A DNA stretch of 64,000 nucleotides from a virus: positions 1 to 64,000 of the IMG/VR virus record IMGVR_UViG_3300049460_000128. One strand, 5' to 3'. Position numbers and translations under genes: made by a program. Every line of letters begins with the position of its first letter. The first letter of the stretch is position 1. Below the pieces are notes generated by a model that saw only the letters and a program-made list of their open reading frames with translations, searched no databases and was not told where the DNA came from. Shown in pieces: positions 13,064-20,449 of this stretch.

Positions 13064-13280
13064 ATGTGCTTTGTTGGGCACCATCCGCCACCCCCATCGG
13101 GTCAGCATCCACAGCGGGATTACTAGGGACTCGAACCCTTCTTCGCTTGACTGTACGGGCCAAGCTAGTACGCTATCATGAACCATCTGCATCACTTACC
13201 GCGAATAGGCGATGTTTCCCGTTCATGCTTCCCAAATTAATGGTTTTTCACGTAGACGACTGATGTCCAACAAAGCACAT
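13064..13280 (-). ncRNA. Structured RNA with T-loop, first segment of the rRNA-mimic operon
   Basis: Closed by a perfect 14-bp stem (13064-13077 with 13267-13280). Inside are GCTTG/CAAGC, an AGGG-TTCGAGT-CCCT T-loop hairpin, and the string CTAGTAATC, which also occurs in 16S rRNA near position 1340. It begins at the predicted transcription start and abuts the GTPase-centre mimic. Confidence 0.6.
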
Positions 13281-13287
13281 ACATGAC

Positions 13288-13316
13288 ACTATACTGCTGG
13301 TTCAGCTACCAGTCAA
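13288..13316 (-). promoter_or_regulatory. Sigma-70 promoter of the rRNA-mimic operon
   Basis: TTGACT (13311-13316), 17 bp, TATAGT (13288-13293); start expected near 13281, the first base of the 14-bp stem. Confidence 0.85.
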
Positions 13317-13340
13317 GCATTCTTTTCTGGTAGCTGAACC
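13299..13340. repeat. 14-bp perfect inverted repeat overlapping the RNA promoter
   Basis: GGTTCAGCTACCAG (13299-13312) and its reverse complement (13327-13340), separated by 14 nt. It starts right after the stop of the gene at 13341-13700 and reaches into the -35 of the RNA promoter. It could act as a terminator without a T-run or as an operator. Confidence 0.6.
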
Positions 13341-13700
13341 TTAAATGTCCCACGGATTAGCCCAACGCTGATATTTGCGATCATCGATGAAGTCCCGCAG
13401 GTCTGGCTCATAGTCGGGATTCTGGAGGTGACGCACCAGTTCGTGCTCGTTATGAGCCCTTGCCGAATTCTTGCCACCCTTCACAGCATACCAACCATAG
13501 TATTTCTTGCTGTCGCGATGAAAGCGCCAGTAGCCTTCATCCAACTCTTTACCAGTCTTCCAAATGCGTGGGAAAGCCCACACGGTATCATGGCGACCGG
13601 AATTACCATTCCACTCATCTGGGATGGTGGTCAGGTACCTTTTAATGTTGCTGCTGCGCCCGATGCGCTTTTCGCCTTTACGGCGGATGGTTCGACTCAT
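13341..13700 (-). CDS. Hypothetical basic protein, 119 aa
   Basis: MSRTIRRKGEKRIGRSSNIKR begins strongly basic; the rest is rich in Trp, Tyr and Arg (KKYYGWYAVKGGKNSARAHNEHELVRHL). The composition fits an RNA-binding protein, and it sits between two structured RNA genes. Ribosome binding site TGGAGATCTAAC. Function inferred from context only. Confidence 0.6.
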   Translation of the reverse strand: MSRTIRRKGEKRIGRSSNIKRYLTTIPDEWNGNSGRHDTVWAFPRIWKTGKELDEGYWRFHRDSKKYYGWYAVKGGKNSARAHNEHELVRHLQNPDYEPDLRDFIDDRKYQRWANPWDI

Positions 13701-13801
13701 GTTAGATCTCCAGTAATGGTAACCTAACGAGTCGATTTCTCCTTGTATGCGTACACTTTCATGTTTCGCTCCAGTTTGCCGCCAATCAGGCTAGCAGGTT
13801 A

Positions 13802-14077
13802 AAAAAATGCACTGACTTTATCCTCCGCGGCGTATCAATCCTTTCGGACTAACCCACGAATGTGGGTGATCGGCGCGCTGCTATGGTCAACCCATAGTGA
13901 GGTGCTACAAGTCTAGCTTGGGTGGCATAACCTCCCCAGTGCCAAAGTGGATGCTGAATTTACCGCGTATCGACCTAGCTGGCTTACGGGGAGCAACTCA
14001 GTTACTCGCCACCACTGGTCACGTGGTGCAACAATTCTAGCATGGGGCAAACACTACGTCAGCCCCTGCATCCAACA
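13802..14077 (-). ncRNA. Two-domain structured RNA with own promoter
   Basis: Domain 1 is closed by TGGATGC/GCATCCA (about 14067 to 13953) and holds GGGGC/GCCCC and GCACCAC/GTGGTG hairpins. Domain 2 is closed by GCACTG/CAGTGC (about 13944 to 13809) and holds CTATGG/CCATAG, ACCCAC/GTGGGT and TCC-GAAA-GGA. A T-run follows at 13802. I do not recognise the family; it is neither RNase P RNA nor 6S RNA by the motifs I know. No open frame with a ribosome binding site. Confidence 0.6.
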
Positions 14078-14083
14078 TGTTCA

Positions 14084-14112
14084 ATAATACGGCAAATGGT
14101 TCATTGAGTCAA
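14084..14112 (-). promoter_or_regulatory. Sigma-70 promoter of the two-domain RNA
   Basis: TTGACT (14107-14112), 17 bp, TATTAT (14084-14089). Confidence 0.8.
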
Positions 14113-14189
14113 GTGAATATTTCAACAATGTTGATAAGATGTTGCTCTGGTGCTGAATAGCCAGTCTAATGGCAATTTTAGGAACTATC

Positions 14190-14579
14190 ATGACTCCCAT
14201 CATTATCTTACTGGTGCTCATCCAGTTGAAACACTACCTCTGCGACTTTCCGCTGCAAACCCAAAATCATCTATCCACGAAGGGCATCTACGGCAATCTG
14301 GGTGGTATCAGCCACAGCGTCAATCATGGACTTGGTACCTATGTGGTGTTTGCCATCATGGGGCTTGGTATGGTTGAAAACAATCTGCAACTAGCGATCA
14401 TCATGGGTTTGATCGATGCTGTGATTCATTATCACATTGACTGGATCAAGACTCGCTTCGGACAAAAGGACATAACGAAAAAATCGTTCTGGAATCAACT
14501 GGGGCTGGATCAATTGGCACATCAACTCACGTATGTGCTGATCATTGGCTTGTATTTTAACGAGATCTTGAAATCCTGA
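14190..14579 (+). CDS. DUF3307 family membrane protein
   Basis: Begins MTPIIILLVLIQLKHYLCDFPLQT after ribosome binding site TTAGGAAC; 129 residues. The pattern H-x-x-x-D-F-x-x-Q near the N-terminus, the internal GGISHSVNHG and the late DxxxHxxxD (DAVIHYHIDW) are typical of DUF3307, a membrane family found in phages and bacteria with conserved His/Asp. About three hydrophobic spans. Biochemical role unknown. Confidence 0.75.
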   Translation: MTPIIILLVLIQLKHYLCDFPLQTQNHLSTKGIYGNLGGISHSVNHGLGTYVVFAIMGLGMVENNLQLAIIMGLIDAVIHYHIDWIKTRFGQKDITKKSFWNQLGLDQLAHQLTYVLIIGLYFNEILKS

Positions 14580-14759
14580 TTCTGGCTATTTCTGACTAGA
14601 AATCAATCAAGTTTCAAAATACCTACCTGGAGTTTACGACATCAGGTGTTCGATTTCTGACATAATTCTTCAAGAAATGATATTTCGATGATCCTCATCT
14701 TCCTCAAGAAGATCTCTATCATTGGTTATAGTTCGTGAAGACTATAAGGGGTTTGGTAT
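14580..14759. other. Non-coding gap
   Basis: 180 bp between two rightward genes, with small imperfect inverted repeats (TTCTTCAAGAA type). No RNA gene, promoter or clear terminator seen. Confidence 0.4.
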
Positions 14760-15056
14760 ATGGCTAGTATTCCCATATGGCGTATGTGTGATGCCTTAGT
14801 GAGTTGTAGTTGGTTGGTTACCTATCGTAGTTTCAATATCCACCTTATGGGTTTTGTTGGAGTTCGGGATATCAATTATGCTATTCGAGTTTTCTATAAG
14901 GGGTTTGAGGATCGGTTGAGTGGTAGTGGTATTTGTGTAAGGAGTTGTGTATGGGCGGGTGGTCCTTCGTGTGAGTTGATTGTGAGTTTGTGTGGTAGTT
15001 CGAGTATATTGAGTGATGACGAGTGGATTCGGGTAGTATTTTTATTGGGGCGGTAA
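14760..15056 (+). CDS. Hypothetical protein, 98 aa
   Basis: MASIPIWRMCDALVSCSWLVTY... is Cys- and Trp-rich with weak hydrophobic segments. A possible ribosome binding site (AAGGGG) precedes it. The DNA here is G/T-rich with heavy use of GTG/TTG/AGT codons, unlike the rest of the window, as also in the next two genes. It may be recently acquired, or a chance frame. Confidence 0.4.
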   Translation: MASIPIWRMCDALVSCSWLVTYRSFNIHLMGFVGVRDINYAIRVFYKGFEDRLSGSGICVRSCVWAGGPSCELIVSLCGSSSILSDDEWIRVVFLLGR

Positions 15057-15061
15057 GAGAT

Positions 15062-15259
15062 ATGATTGCGGAGATTGTGTATCAGAAGTATCGTCATGGT
15101 GATTCGATCAATGATGACGATGTTCTTCGTGGACTTGAGGTTTATTTGAGTGCTCAGGCGGCGTTACGGGGATTTGGTCCTGTGTTTCGTTTGAGTATAG
15201 AGGAGATTGATCGTGTGGTGGTATGGTTGACTGATATTCGTGCAGTGCGACGGTTATGA
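15062..15259 (+). CDS. Hypothetical protein, 65 aa
   Basis: MIAEIVYQKYRHGDSINDDDVLRGLEVYLSAQAALRGFGPVFRL... forms two predicted helices joined by an acidic turn, like the small phage helical proteins of unknown role. Starts 5 bp after the previous stop. GTG/TTG-rich codons. Confidence 0.5.
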   Translation: MIAEIVYQKYRHGDSINDDDVLRGLEVYLSAQAALRGFGPVFRLSIEEIDRVVVWLTDIRAVRRL

Positions 15260-15325
15260 CTATGGTTCGTCATAGATCGTCACCAGTGTGTCGTGTAGAT
15301 TTCTTTAGTGTGTTGGGGTAGGGTC

Positions 15326-15601
15326 ATGTTATCTACGGTATGGGAGTTGATTGGTGAGGTTTGGCTGTATTTGTTTTCAATGCCCAGATTAATCGTGTAT
15401 GCGACTATTCCGGTCGCATTTGTGCTTTTGGGTAAATGGTTGTATGACAATCGCCGTATACCGAATTCTATAGTGATTCAGGATATCACATATGGTGCAG
15501 CGTCGTTCAATTGTGTAGTGGTTATGATTAAAGTTGATGGTAAGTGGCGTCCTGCTGTGAGTCAGGACATTGTGCATTTACCGCCTTGGGAGATGAAATG
15601 A
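15326..15601 (+). CDS. Membrane-anchored hypothetical protein, 91 aa
   Basis: MLSTVWELIGEVWLYLFSMPRLIVYATIPVAFVLLGKWLY gives one or two N-terminal membrane spans, then a soluble beta domain (IVIQDITYGAASFNCVVVMIKVDGKW). The ATG at 15326 was preferred over the GTG at 15308. The end overlaps the Sel1 gene (ATGA), so the two are coupled. Confidence 0.55.
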   Translation: MLSTVWELIGEVWLYLFSMPRLIVYATIPVAFVLLGKWLYDNRRIPNSIVIQDITYGAASFNCVVVMIKVDGKWRPAVSQDIVHLPPWEMK

Positions 15602-16074
15602 CAGAAGATCAAATGGTAGTAATAAGGAAAGCTCTTGACAATGATGATATCGAGCTAGTTAACAGCATTGTGGGGCCGTTGTTGGAGATCAATCCCAACG
15701 ATGTTGATGCTTTGTTTCTTCGTTCCACCTATACGATGGGTGATGAGACCGAGGAGGAGTTTGCGCTTCGTACTGTTGCGATGATGACGCGTGCCTGTGA
15801 TTTGGGTTATGCGCCAGCTCAGTACCAGATGGCGGTATGGTTGCATGCTGGTGAGATTATGGCCGCAGATTTAAATCGTTCTGGTCATTTTGCGAAACTT
15901 GCGAGTGATGCCAAGTATCCGCCAGGTATGTTTGAGCATGGGCGGAATGTTTTTCATGGCACACATGGTAATATCAAGGATGAGCGAGCGGGGATTTCTT
16001 TGATTGAAAAAGCGGCAATGATGGGTGATTCTGATGCTGCTTTGTGGATGCTTACCGTGGTATACGACGCGTAA
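15598..16074 (+). CDS. Sel1-like repeat protein
   Basis: A 158-residue protein starting MTEDQMVVIRKALDND. The N-terminus has a TPR-like helix pair. From about residue 70 there are Sel1-type repeats: APAQYQMAVWLHAGE, PPGMFEHGRNVFHGTHGN and DERAGISLIEKAAMMGDSDAALWML. Sel1 repeats mediate protein-protein contacts. The ATG overlaps the stop of the membrane gene, which suggests a membrane-linked adaptor pair. Confidence 0.7.
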   Translation: MTEDQMVVIRKALDNDDIELVNSIVGPLLEINPNDVDALFLRSTYTMGDETEEEFALRTVAMMTRACDLGYAPAQYQMAVWLHAGEIMAADLNRSGHFAKLASDAKYPPGMFEHGRNVFHGTHGNIKDERAGISLIEKAAMMGDSDAALWMLTVVYDA

Positions 16075-16156
16075 TCGTCACCAAACTGTCTAGTGGTGGG
16101 TGTTTAGGGTCTAGGTCATCCACTACCAGACTATCACATGGGTGACATTCTGCCCT

Positions 16157-16324
16157 TTATTGTCTTGCTTTCTTTGCAGTGTCAATCATTCGGTTGAACT
16201 TCTTCAGAATTTCTTCTTTTGTCATTCCAGCATGGAAGCAGGTGGCAGTAGCCGAGTCAAACGTTTCAGCTCTCTTGGCCATTTCTTCCATGACCTCTTG
16301 TTGAGTTAGTTCTCGGTCGGACAT
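16157..16324 (-). CDS. Hypothetical helical protein, 55 aa
   Basis: MSDRELTQQEVMEEMAKRAETFDS... is charged and helical. Its ATG overlaps the stop of the upstream gene by one base (TAATG). Last gene of a four-gene overlapping leftward cluster. No family recognised. Confidence 0.55.
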   Translation of the reverse strand: MSDRELTQQEVMEEMAKRAETFDSATATCFHAGMTKEEILKKFNRMIDTAKKARQ

Positions 16325-16608
16325 TATTCTTTGGTTCCTGAAAAATTGATATGAAACTGGCATGGTAGGACTTGTTCTTTGCTCAAGAACAGATCAATGA
16401 AATCCATGTACATATCAACCGCACATTTGGCTGTACATGGGATCAAGTATGTGAGGTGAACAGCCGTCAGTTCTGGATGATCGTATTCGTCGATCATCGT
16501 GGTGACCTGATAGCCTTTCAGTATTTCGTTGGCTGTCTGCATCAAGGCTTTGGCGTGTGTGGAGTCAACCTTGTATTTCTTGAGTGCCTGTTTGAGTTCT
16601 GGGGTCAT
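16324..16608 (-). CDS. Hypothetical protein, 94 aa
   Basis: MTPELKQALKKYKVDSTHAKALMQTANEILKGYQVTTMIDEYDHPE... mixed helix and strand, ending QFHINFSGTKE. Overlaps both neighbours by 1-4 bp. No family recognised. Confidence 0.55.
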   Translation of the reverse strand: MTPELKQALKKYKVDSTHAKALMQTANEILKGYQVTTMIDEYDHPELTAVHLTYLIPCTAKCAVDMYMDFIDLFLSKEQVLPCQFHINFSGTKE

Positions 16609-16793
16609 CGCTTGATCTCAGCATGCTTCATTGTTTTGCGTATTGGGGGTGCGCCGCAAGTACGGCATTTTTGACATTCTGCAACCATATCACGATCGCA
16701 TTTGTAGCACCAGAAATAGCCACCTCGTGGGTATCTGGATTTGAATCTATTCACCTTGCGTGTTTGCTCGGTCAGTTCTTTCTTGTAAGCCAT
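16605..16793 (-). CDS. Small zinc-ribbon protein, 62 aa
   Basis: Starts MAYKKELTEQTRKVNRFKSR after ribosome binding site TGGAGACAG. CYKC followed by CQKCRTCG is a zinc-ribbon arrangement; the N-terminus is basic. Likely nucleic acid or protein binding. It overlaps the end of the upstream gene by 47 bp. Confidence 0.6.
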   Translation of the reverse strand: MAYKKELTEQTRKVNRFKSRYPRGGYFWCYKCDRDMVAECQKCRTCGAPPIRKTMKHAEIKR

Positions 16794-16929
16794 ATACTGT
16801 CTCCACAACATCCTGTAGGGCGTCATATTCCTGCGCCTCCATGGATTTATTCCAGATATCCATATATGCCTCATTTGCGTCCTTAAACCCTAGGGCGGTC
16901 GCATAATCGTCTTCGTCGAATGTGTCCAT
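16747..16929 (-). CDS. Hypothetical acidic protein, 60 aa
   Basis: MDTFDEDDYATALGFKDANEAYMDIWNKS... acidic and helical. Weak ribosome binding site. First gene of the cluster that continues to 16157. No family recognised. Confidence 0.45.
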   Translation of the reverse strand: MDTFDEDDYATALGFKDANEAYMDIWNKSMEAQEYDALQDVVETVYGLQERTDRANTQGE

Positions 16930-16964
16930 GCCACCATTTTACTTAGTGGAGCCATGATATCAAA

Positions 16965-17282
16965 TTATAGGTTACGCCATTTCCATCGTGAGTTATTGCA
17001 GCCATCTGCGTGTGCTTTGGCATACCAGAGGGCGACATTAAGGCTATTGGTGGAGCTTGGGTCGCCGATCATTGGTGTGAATCTACCTCGACGTTTCGTC
17101 TTATGACGCGTGGCTTGCGAAATGGGATAGAGTTTGTATTCGTACCGGAAACCGTAATAGCCATTGTTGAACATGACTATTTTGACTCCCTTATACATGA
17201 TTGTCTTCATTCGCTTGAACAGTGCGGCCTTGGGCCAAGACCGTTTCTTATAGAGGCGACGAGTAACTAGTTGTTGTCCCAT
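16965..17282 (-). CDS. Hypothetical basic protein, 105 aa
   Basis: MGQQLVTRRLYKKRSWPKAALFKR begins very basic; the middle YKGVKIVMFNNGYYGFRYEYKLYP is beta-rich. It may bind nucleic acid. The start is uncertain: an internal ATG at residue 25 (MKTIMYKGVKIVMF) is also plausible. Confidence 0.5.
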   Translation of the reverse strand: MGQQLVTRRLYKKRSWPKAALFKRMKTIMYKGVKIVMFNNGYYGFRYEYKLYPISQATRHKTKRRGRFTPMIGDPSSTNSLNVALWYAKAHADGCNNSRWKWRNL

Positions 17283-17307
17283 GATGAATTTGATTTTTAA
17301 TAGTCGT

Positions 17308-17331
17308 AGAAAAGGGCGTTGCCGCCCTTTC
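17308..17331 (-). terminator. Rho-independent terminator
   Basis: AAGGGCG-GCAA-CGCCCTTTTC, ending the transcript of the gene at 17333-17602. Confidence 0.75.
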
Positions 17332-17332
17332 G

Positions 17333-17602
17333 TTATTTGCGATCTACCAACGAGCGTTCCAACAATGCCTTAAGACGCAACGTAGTATCTTGATCGAACA
17401 CCGTGGTATCCCAATGTCCGTATTTGCATTTGTAGCCAAACACGTATTTGACGGCTTTCCACACACGGATATACCATGGATCAAAGTCGTTCAAGAATAC
17501 GCTCAAGTACAAGTCACCGTCGTCGGGTTCGTATTGGAAGCGGATAGTATGTTCATCGCTGTGGCAAGAACATTCAATATAGTGGTACTCAGTTTGTTTC
17601 AA
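17333..17602 (-). CDS. Hypothetical protein, 89 aa
   Basis: Uses a TTG start (ribosome binding site CTGGAGAAAACA). YHYIECSCHSDEHTIRFQYEPDDGDLYLSVFLND... is beta-rich with an N-terminal Cys/His group. A 12-codon leader frame (MNESLHMRGPEEI) with its own AGGAG lies upstream at about 17640-17680. No family recognised. Confidence 0.55.
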   Translation of the reverse strand: MKQTEYHYIECSCHSDEHTIRFQYEPDDGDLYLSVFLNDFDPWYIRVWKAVKYVFGYKCKYGHWDTTVFDQDTTLRLKALLERSLVDRK

Positions 17603-17687
17603 TGTTTTCTCCAGCGTGTTGCCCCTCGTCTGAACTATTCAGATTTCTTCGGGGCCACGCATGTGTAGAGATTCGTTCATATTACTC

Positions 17688-17912
17688 CTAGCACCAAGTA
17701 AGGCGGAACAATGCTGCACCTTCTTCGGTTTCAAATTGAAGTTCACCGTGGGGGTCAGACCAATATCGATTGCCTGTGGTCAATATAAGATTTACCCATT
17801 GACCAGGGCGTAGCCGTTTGGTCAGCAAGCTTATATTTTGGGCAGTCAACCATTCGTTGATTGCAACCAGTGTATCATCATCGGTTAAAAAAGTCACGTA
17901 GAACGTTTTCAT
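17688..17912 (-). CDS. Small paralog of the FKLTWG family, 74 aa
   Basis: MKTFYVTFLTDDDTLVAINEWL...EEGAALFRLTWC. Its C-terminal motif LFRLTW also ends the adjacent gene (LFKLTWG) and occurs near the end of the protein at 38458-38664 (MFKIAWG). All three are about 70-85 residues with an early strand and helix. Function unknown. The start was chosen by matching these relatives. Confidence 0.55.
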   Translation of the reverse strand: MKTFYVTFLTDDDTLVAINEWLTAQNISLLTKRLRPGQWVNLILTTGNRYWSDPHGELQFETEEGAALFRLTWC

Positions 17913-17947
17913 GTTTGGCGCATTGGTTATACGCCATCCAATATCAG

Positions 17948-18190
17948 TCAACACCACAAATGACCCCAAGTTAGTTTGAAGAGAGTCAGATCTTCTTCTG
18001 TATAGATGGAAGTTTCAATCATTGGGTTACCACTATTGAAACGAGGACACACTGTAGCTTCTGGCAAATTGACCTTGAACCATTCCATATACTCGCGTGA
18101 TTCTTCCGTTGTGGCGTAGAAAGCCCAAAAGTACCAATATGGCAGATCATTATCGTAAGCTTCTTGATGCCCGTAATTTTTGATCAGCAT
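17948..18190 (-). CDS. Small paralog of the FKLTWG family, 80 aa
   Basis: MLIKNYGHQEAYDNDLPYWYFWAFYATTEESREYMEWF...DLTLFKLTWGHLWC. The start is coupled to the stop of the PAAR-hydrolase gene (TAATG). Same C-terminal motif as the next gene. Function unknown. Confidence 0.55.
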   Translation of the reverse strand: MLIKNYGHQEAYDNDLPYWYFWAFYATTEESREYMEWFKVNLPEATVCPRFNSGNPMIETSIYTEEDLTLFKLTWGHLWC

Positions 18191-19203
18191 TATGGGCATC
18201 CTGGTCTCAACACACTAACGATTTGACCACGAGCTGGCGTCCAACCACTTTTCCAAGAGTTTGTGACGTCACCATCGGAAGGATTATTACCACCACTGCC
18301 AGTTGGTGTTTGATTACCACCCACAAACGAAAACTTACCGTTGTTCGCAGTATAGCAAAAATTCACGTGATGGAAACTCCACAATACCAAGTCGCCGGGT
18401 TGCATATCGGCAATCGCTACTTGCGTCATTCCCAACGATGGGCCTTTAGCAAACATCGCTTGTGCTCCTGCTTCTTTGGCATAGGCGAGGCCGCTTTCTT
18501 TCAAGGCGAAGTTCACAAAGCCCGCACACCAAGCAGTTTGATCTGACAACCATGCGCCGCTTTGTGGGAAGCCCAATGATTTCCAGATGTTCAGGATATT
18601 TTGGTTAGACTGACGACCACCCTGTCCTGATTCACGCCACAAACCATTGGATGCTTCTGCGAGTATCTTTTGCAAGAATGGAACAACCGTTGCGGCATGT
18701 CCGTTGCTACACGTCTTAGGAGGCTCAGGATCGACCATGCCAGTCGTATCTGGAGTACCAGCATAGTTTTCCTTGACGCCGTTTTCGGCAGCGACTGGGT
18801 TCTTGTATGCTGATGGGTTCGAGACATAACTGTTGGTCTTGGCCGTATTCTGCGACTCGACTACTGGATCTGCCTCAACGGGAGGATCAGCTGGTTTAGT
18901 GAATGACTGACTGACGGTCACGGATGAGTCGCCAATATCACGGGTGCCACTACCTTGAAGAATAGTGGCACCGCATGAGAGTGGATCACCCACTCGTGCA
19001 GTTTTGCGCCCATTGGTTAGCGTCAAGCTTGCGGTTGCCGAGATAGTGACAGTACCATGCCCTTTCTTGCTGCATGATGCCGTATCACCATCTCGTGCCA
19101 CACCCTTGCCTTCATCAGTCGTATCTGAGCTAGCGGACGTAATTTGTCCTGTCACTTCAGAGCCGTGACCAATCTGGTCACCCAAACGAGCGACTTTAGG
19201 CAT
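18190..19203 (-). CDS. PAAR-repeat spike tip fused to a cysteine peptidase (TIGR02594/NlpC-P60-like)
   Basis: A 337-residue protein. Residues 1-100 are PAAR repeats (MPKVARLGDQIGHGSEV ... ARDGDTASCSKKGHGTV ... RTARVGDPLSCGATILQGSGT), the conical tip of contractile tail spikes. A linker at about 100-165 follows. Residues about 175-335 match TIGR02594-type peptidases: GLWRESGQGGRQSNQ, SDQTAWCAGFVNFAL with the catalytic Cys, and GDLVLWSFHHVNFCY with the His. The tail tip probably pierces the outer membrane and opens peptidoglycan. T4 has these functions on gp5 and gp5.4; the fusion here is different. TAATG coupling with the gene upstream. Confidence 0.85.
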   Translation of the reverse strand: MPKVARLGDQIGHGSEVTGQITSASSDTTDEGKGVARDGDTASCSKKGHGTVTISATASLTLTNGRKTARVGDPLSCGATILQGSGTRDIGDSSVTVSQSFTKPADPPVEADPVVESQNTAKTNSYVSNPSAYKNPVAAENGVKENYAGTPDTTGMVDPEPPKTCSNGHAATVVPFLQKILAEASNGLWRESGQGGRQSNQNILNIWKSLGFPQSGAWLSDQTAWCAGFVNFALKESGLAYAKEAGAQAMFAKGPSLGMTQVAIADMQPGDLVLWSFHHVNFCYTANNGKFSFVGGNQTPTGSGGNNPSDGDVTNSWKSGWTPARGQIVSVLRPGCP

Positions 19204-19538
19204 TACTTGATCAGTGAACCCGCCGAAGCGATTTCAATGCCACTGGTGACAGTCAGGTACTGCTTGGCAGCATCTGCACGAGCTGCGACTGGAGCAGTCA
19301 CCATATGACTACGCAGCACTTCGTAGGTAGTGTGCATGTCGTCGTCGATGCCCATGCTGAATGGGGCAAAGGTGACGGTTGGGTGACCGGTTTCTGGATC
19401 ACGTACCAGCATCAGCACGTATGGGCGTGCCAGTGTGTACACCTCGCCTTCATGTGAGACAACCTTGGTGATGATTTCCTGGCCATTGACCAGTTTTACA
19501 GCTACTACTTCGTTTACGATGGATTTCTTCAACAGCAT
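19203..19538 (-). CDS. Putative Sm-like (LSm) phage protein
   Basis: A 111-residue protein: VVAVKLVNGQEIITKVVSHEG, then EVYTLARPYVLMLVRD, resembles Sm1 (V-K-L-x-N-G-x-x-I-x-G) and the following strands; the later RSHMVTAPVAAR matches the tail of cyanophage and T4-like relatives. Sm-like proteins form rings that bind RNA. The assignment rests on motif shape only. Confidence 0.5.
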   Translation of the reverse strand: MLLKKSIVNEVVAVKLVNGQEIITKVVSHEGEVYTLARPYVLMLVRDPETGHPTVTFAPFSMGIDDDMHTTYEVLRSHMVTAPVAARADAAKQYLTVTSGIEIASAGSLIK

Positions 19539-19551
19539 TTTATTTTCCTTT

Positions 19552-20058
19552 TTACAGCAGACCAGCGGCTTTCAGTACCGCAGTGGCTTTTTCATAGTTA
19601 CCACGAGATACTTCGATGGTAGTCAGGGTTGCTTTGCGAGCAGCGGCAGCGGCTTCACGAGCCACTTGTTCCAGGCGTTCTTGTTCGGCTTCCTCTTCTT
19701 CGCGCTTCTCTTGCAGTTCACGGGCTTTTTCGAGGTCAGATTCAAACATGCCTTCCACGAAGTCGTAGTCGAAGTCGAGCCCGTAACCAGTCAGGTCGTC
19801 GTAATCGAAGCCTGCCAGTTGACGTTCGAATTCAGTACGCACATCAGCACGCACCTTGATGGTCTCGCTGTCGAGACCCAGTTCGTCCAGGTCTACTTCG
19901 TAGCCCAGTTGATCCATGATGTTATCCAGGAAGTCTTCGAACAGCGAGTATGGTACATCCAGGGTCATTTCGCCGTATACGCCGCGTTTTTCACGACGCT
20001 TCAGGTCAGCCAGTACAGCAGCGGTGTCCGGAGCTTGGTCAGTTTTAATTTTTGCCAT
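19552..20058 (-). CDS. Hypothetical acidic coiled-coil protein, 168 aa
   Basis: MAKIKTDQAPDTAAVLADLKRREKRG. The centre is very acidic (QLGYEVDLDELGLDSETIKV, DYDDLTGYGLDFDYDFVEG), and a heptad-rich helix follows (ELQEKREEEEAEQERLEQVA). The layout fits a structural or scaffold-like protein; it sits upstream of the LSm-like and PAAR genes, possibly in one transcript. Confidence 0.6.
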   Translation of the reverse strand: MAKIKTDQAPDTAAVLADLKRREKRGVYGEMTLDVPYSLFEDFLDNIMDQLGYEVDLDELGLDSETIKVRADVRTEFERQLAGFDYDDLTGYGLDFDYDFVEGMFESDLEKARELQEKREEEEAEQERLEQVAREAAAAARKATLTTIEVSRGNYEKATAVLKAAGLL

Positions 20059-20122
20059 TTTGTTTTTATTGTAGTGGGTTAAGAGATTGCAAGTATGCTA
20101 GGTAAGACTTGATGCATCAATA

Positions 20123-20395
20123 TTAATGTTGGATGCAAAACAGAAATGCTTCATCATCTGGTACGTTAAGGCCAAACTCAAAGTTCAAAAACGTATGAGT
20201 CTTGCCTTGTGTGCCGTAATGATTGCCACGGTCAATATTTACACATGGATATTTGGCTTGTGGCCACTCTCTACGGAATGATTCACCCATGTATTGAGTG
20301 ACCATATCCTCCACTTCTTCAAGACTTAGGGCCTTGAAGTCAAAGTGGGCGAGTGGTAGCAAGTGATACGTGAATGCGATTTTATGAATGTCCAT
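20123..20395 (-). CDS. Hypothetical protein, 90 aa
   Basis: MDIHKIAFTYHLLPLAHFDFKALSLEEVEDMVTQYMGE... small alpha/beta protein. No family recognised. It stands alone between the acidic coiled-coil gene and the terminator below nrdB. Confidence 0.5.
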   Translation of the reverse strand: MDIHKIAFTYHLLPLAHFDFKALSLEEVEDMVTQYMGESFRREWPQAKYPCVNIDRGNHYGTQGKTHTFLNFEFGLNVPDDEAFLFCIQH

Positions 20396-20449
20396 GAGGT
20401 CCTATTTCTCCTTTGCTGTATGGTAAAGATGACAGAAAGTTAAGTCAAA

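Noticed and set aside
13802-14077. RNase P RNA or 6S RNA
   Set aside because: The conserved strings I know for these RNAs are missing.
9600-15300. Short repeat around TTCGTCACCAGTG near 9632 and 15277
   Set aside because: Only two imperfect copies; not enough to call a repeat family.
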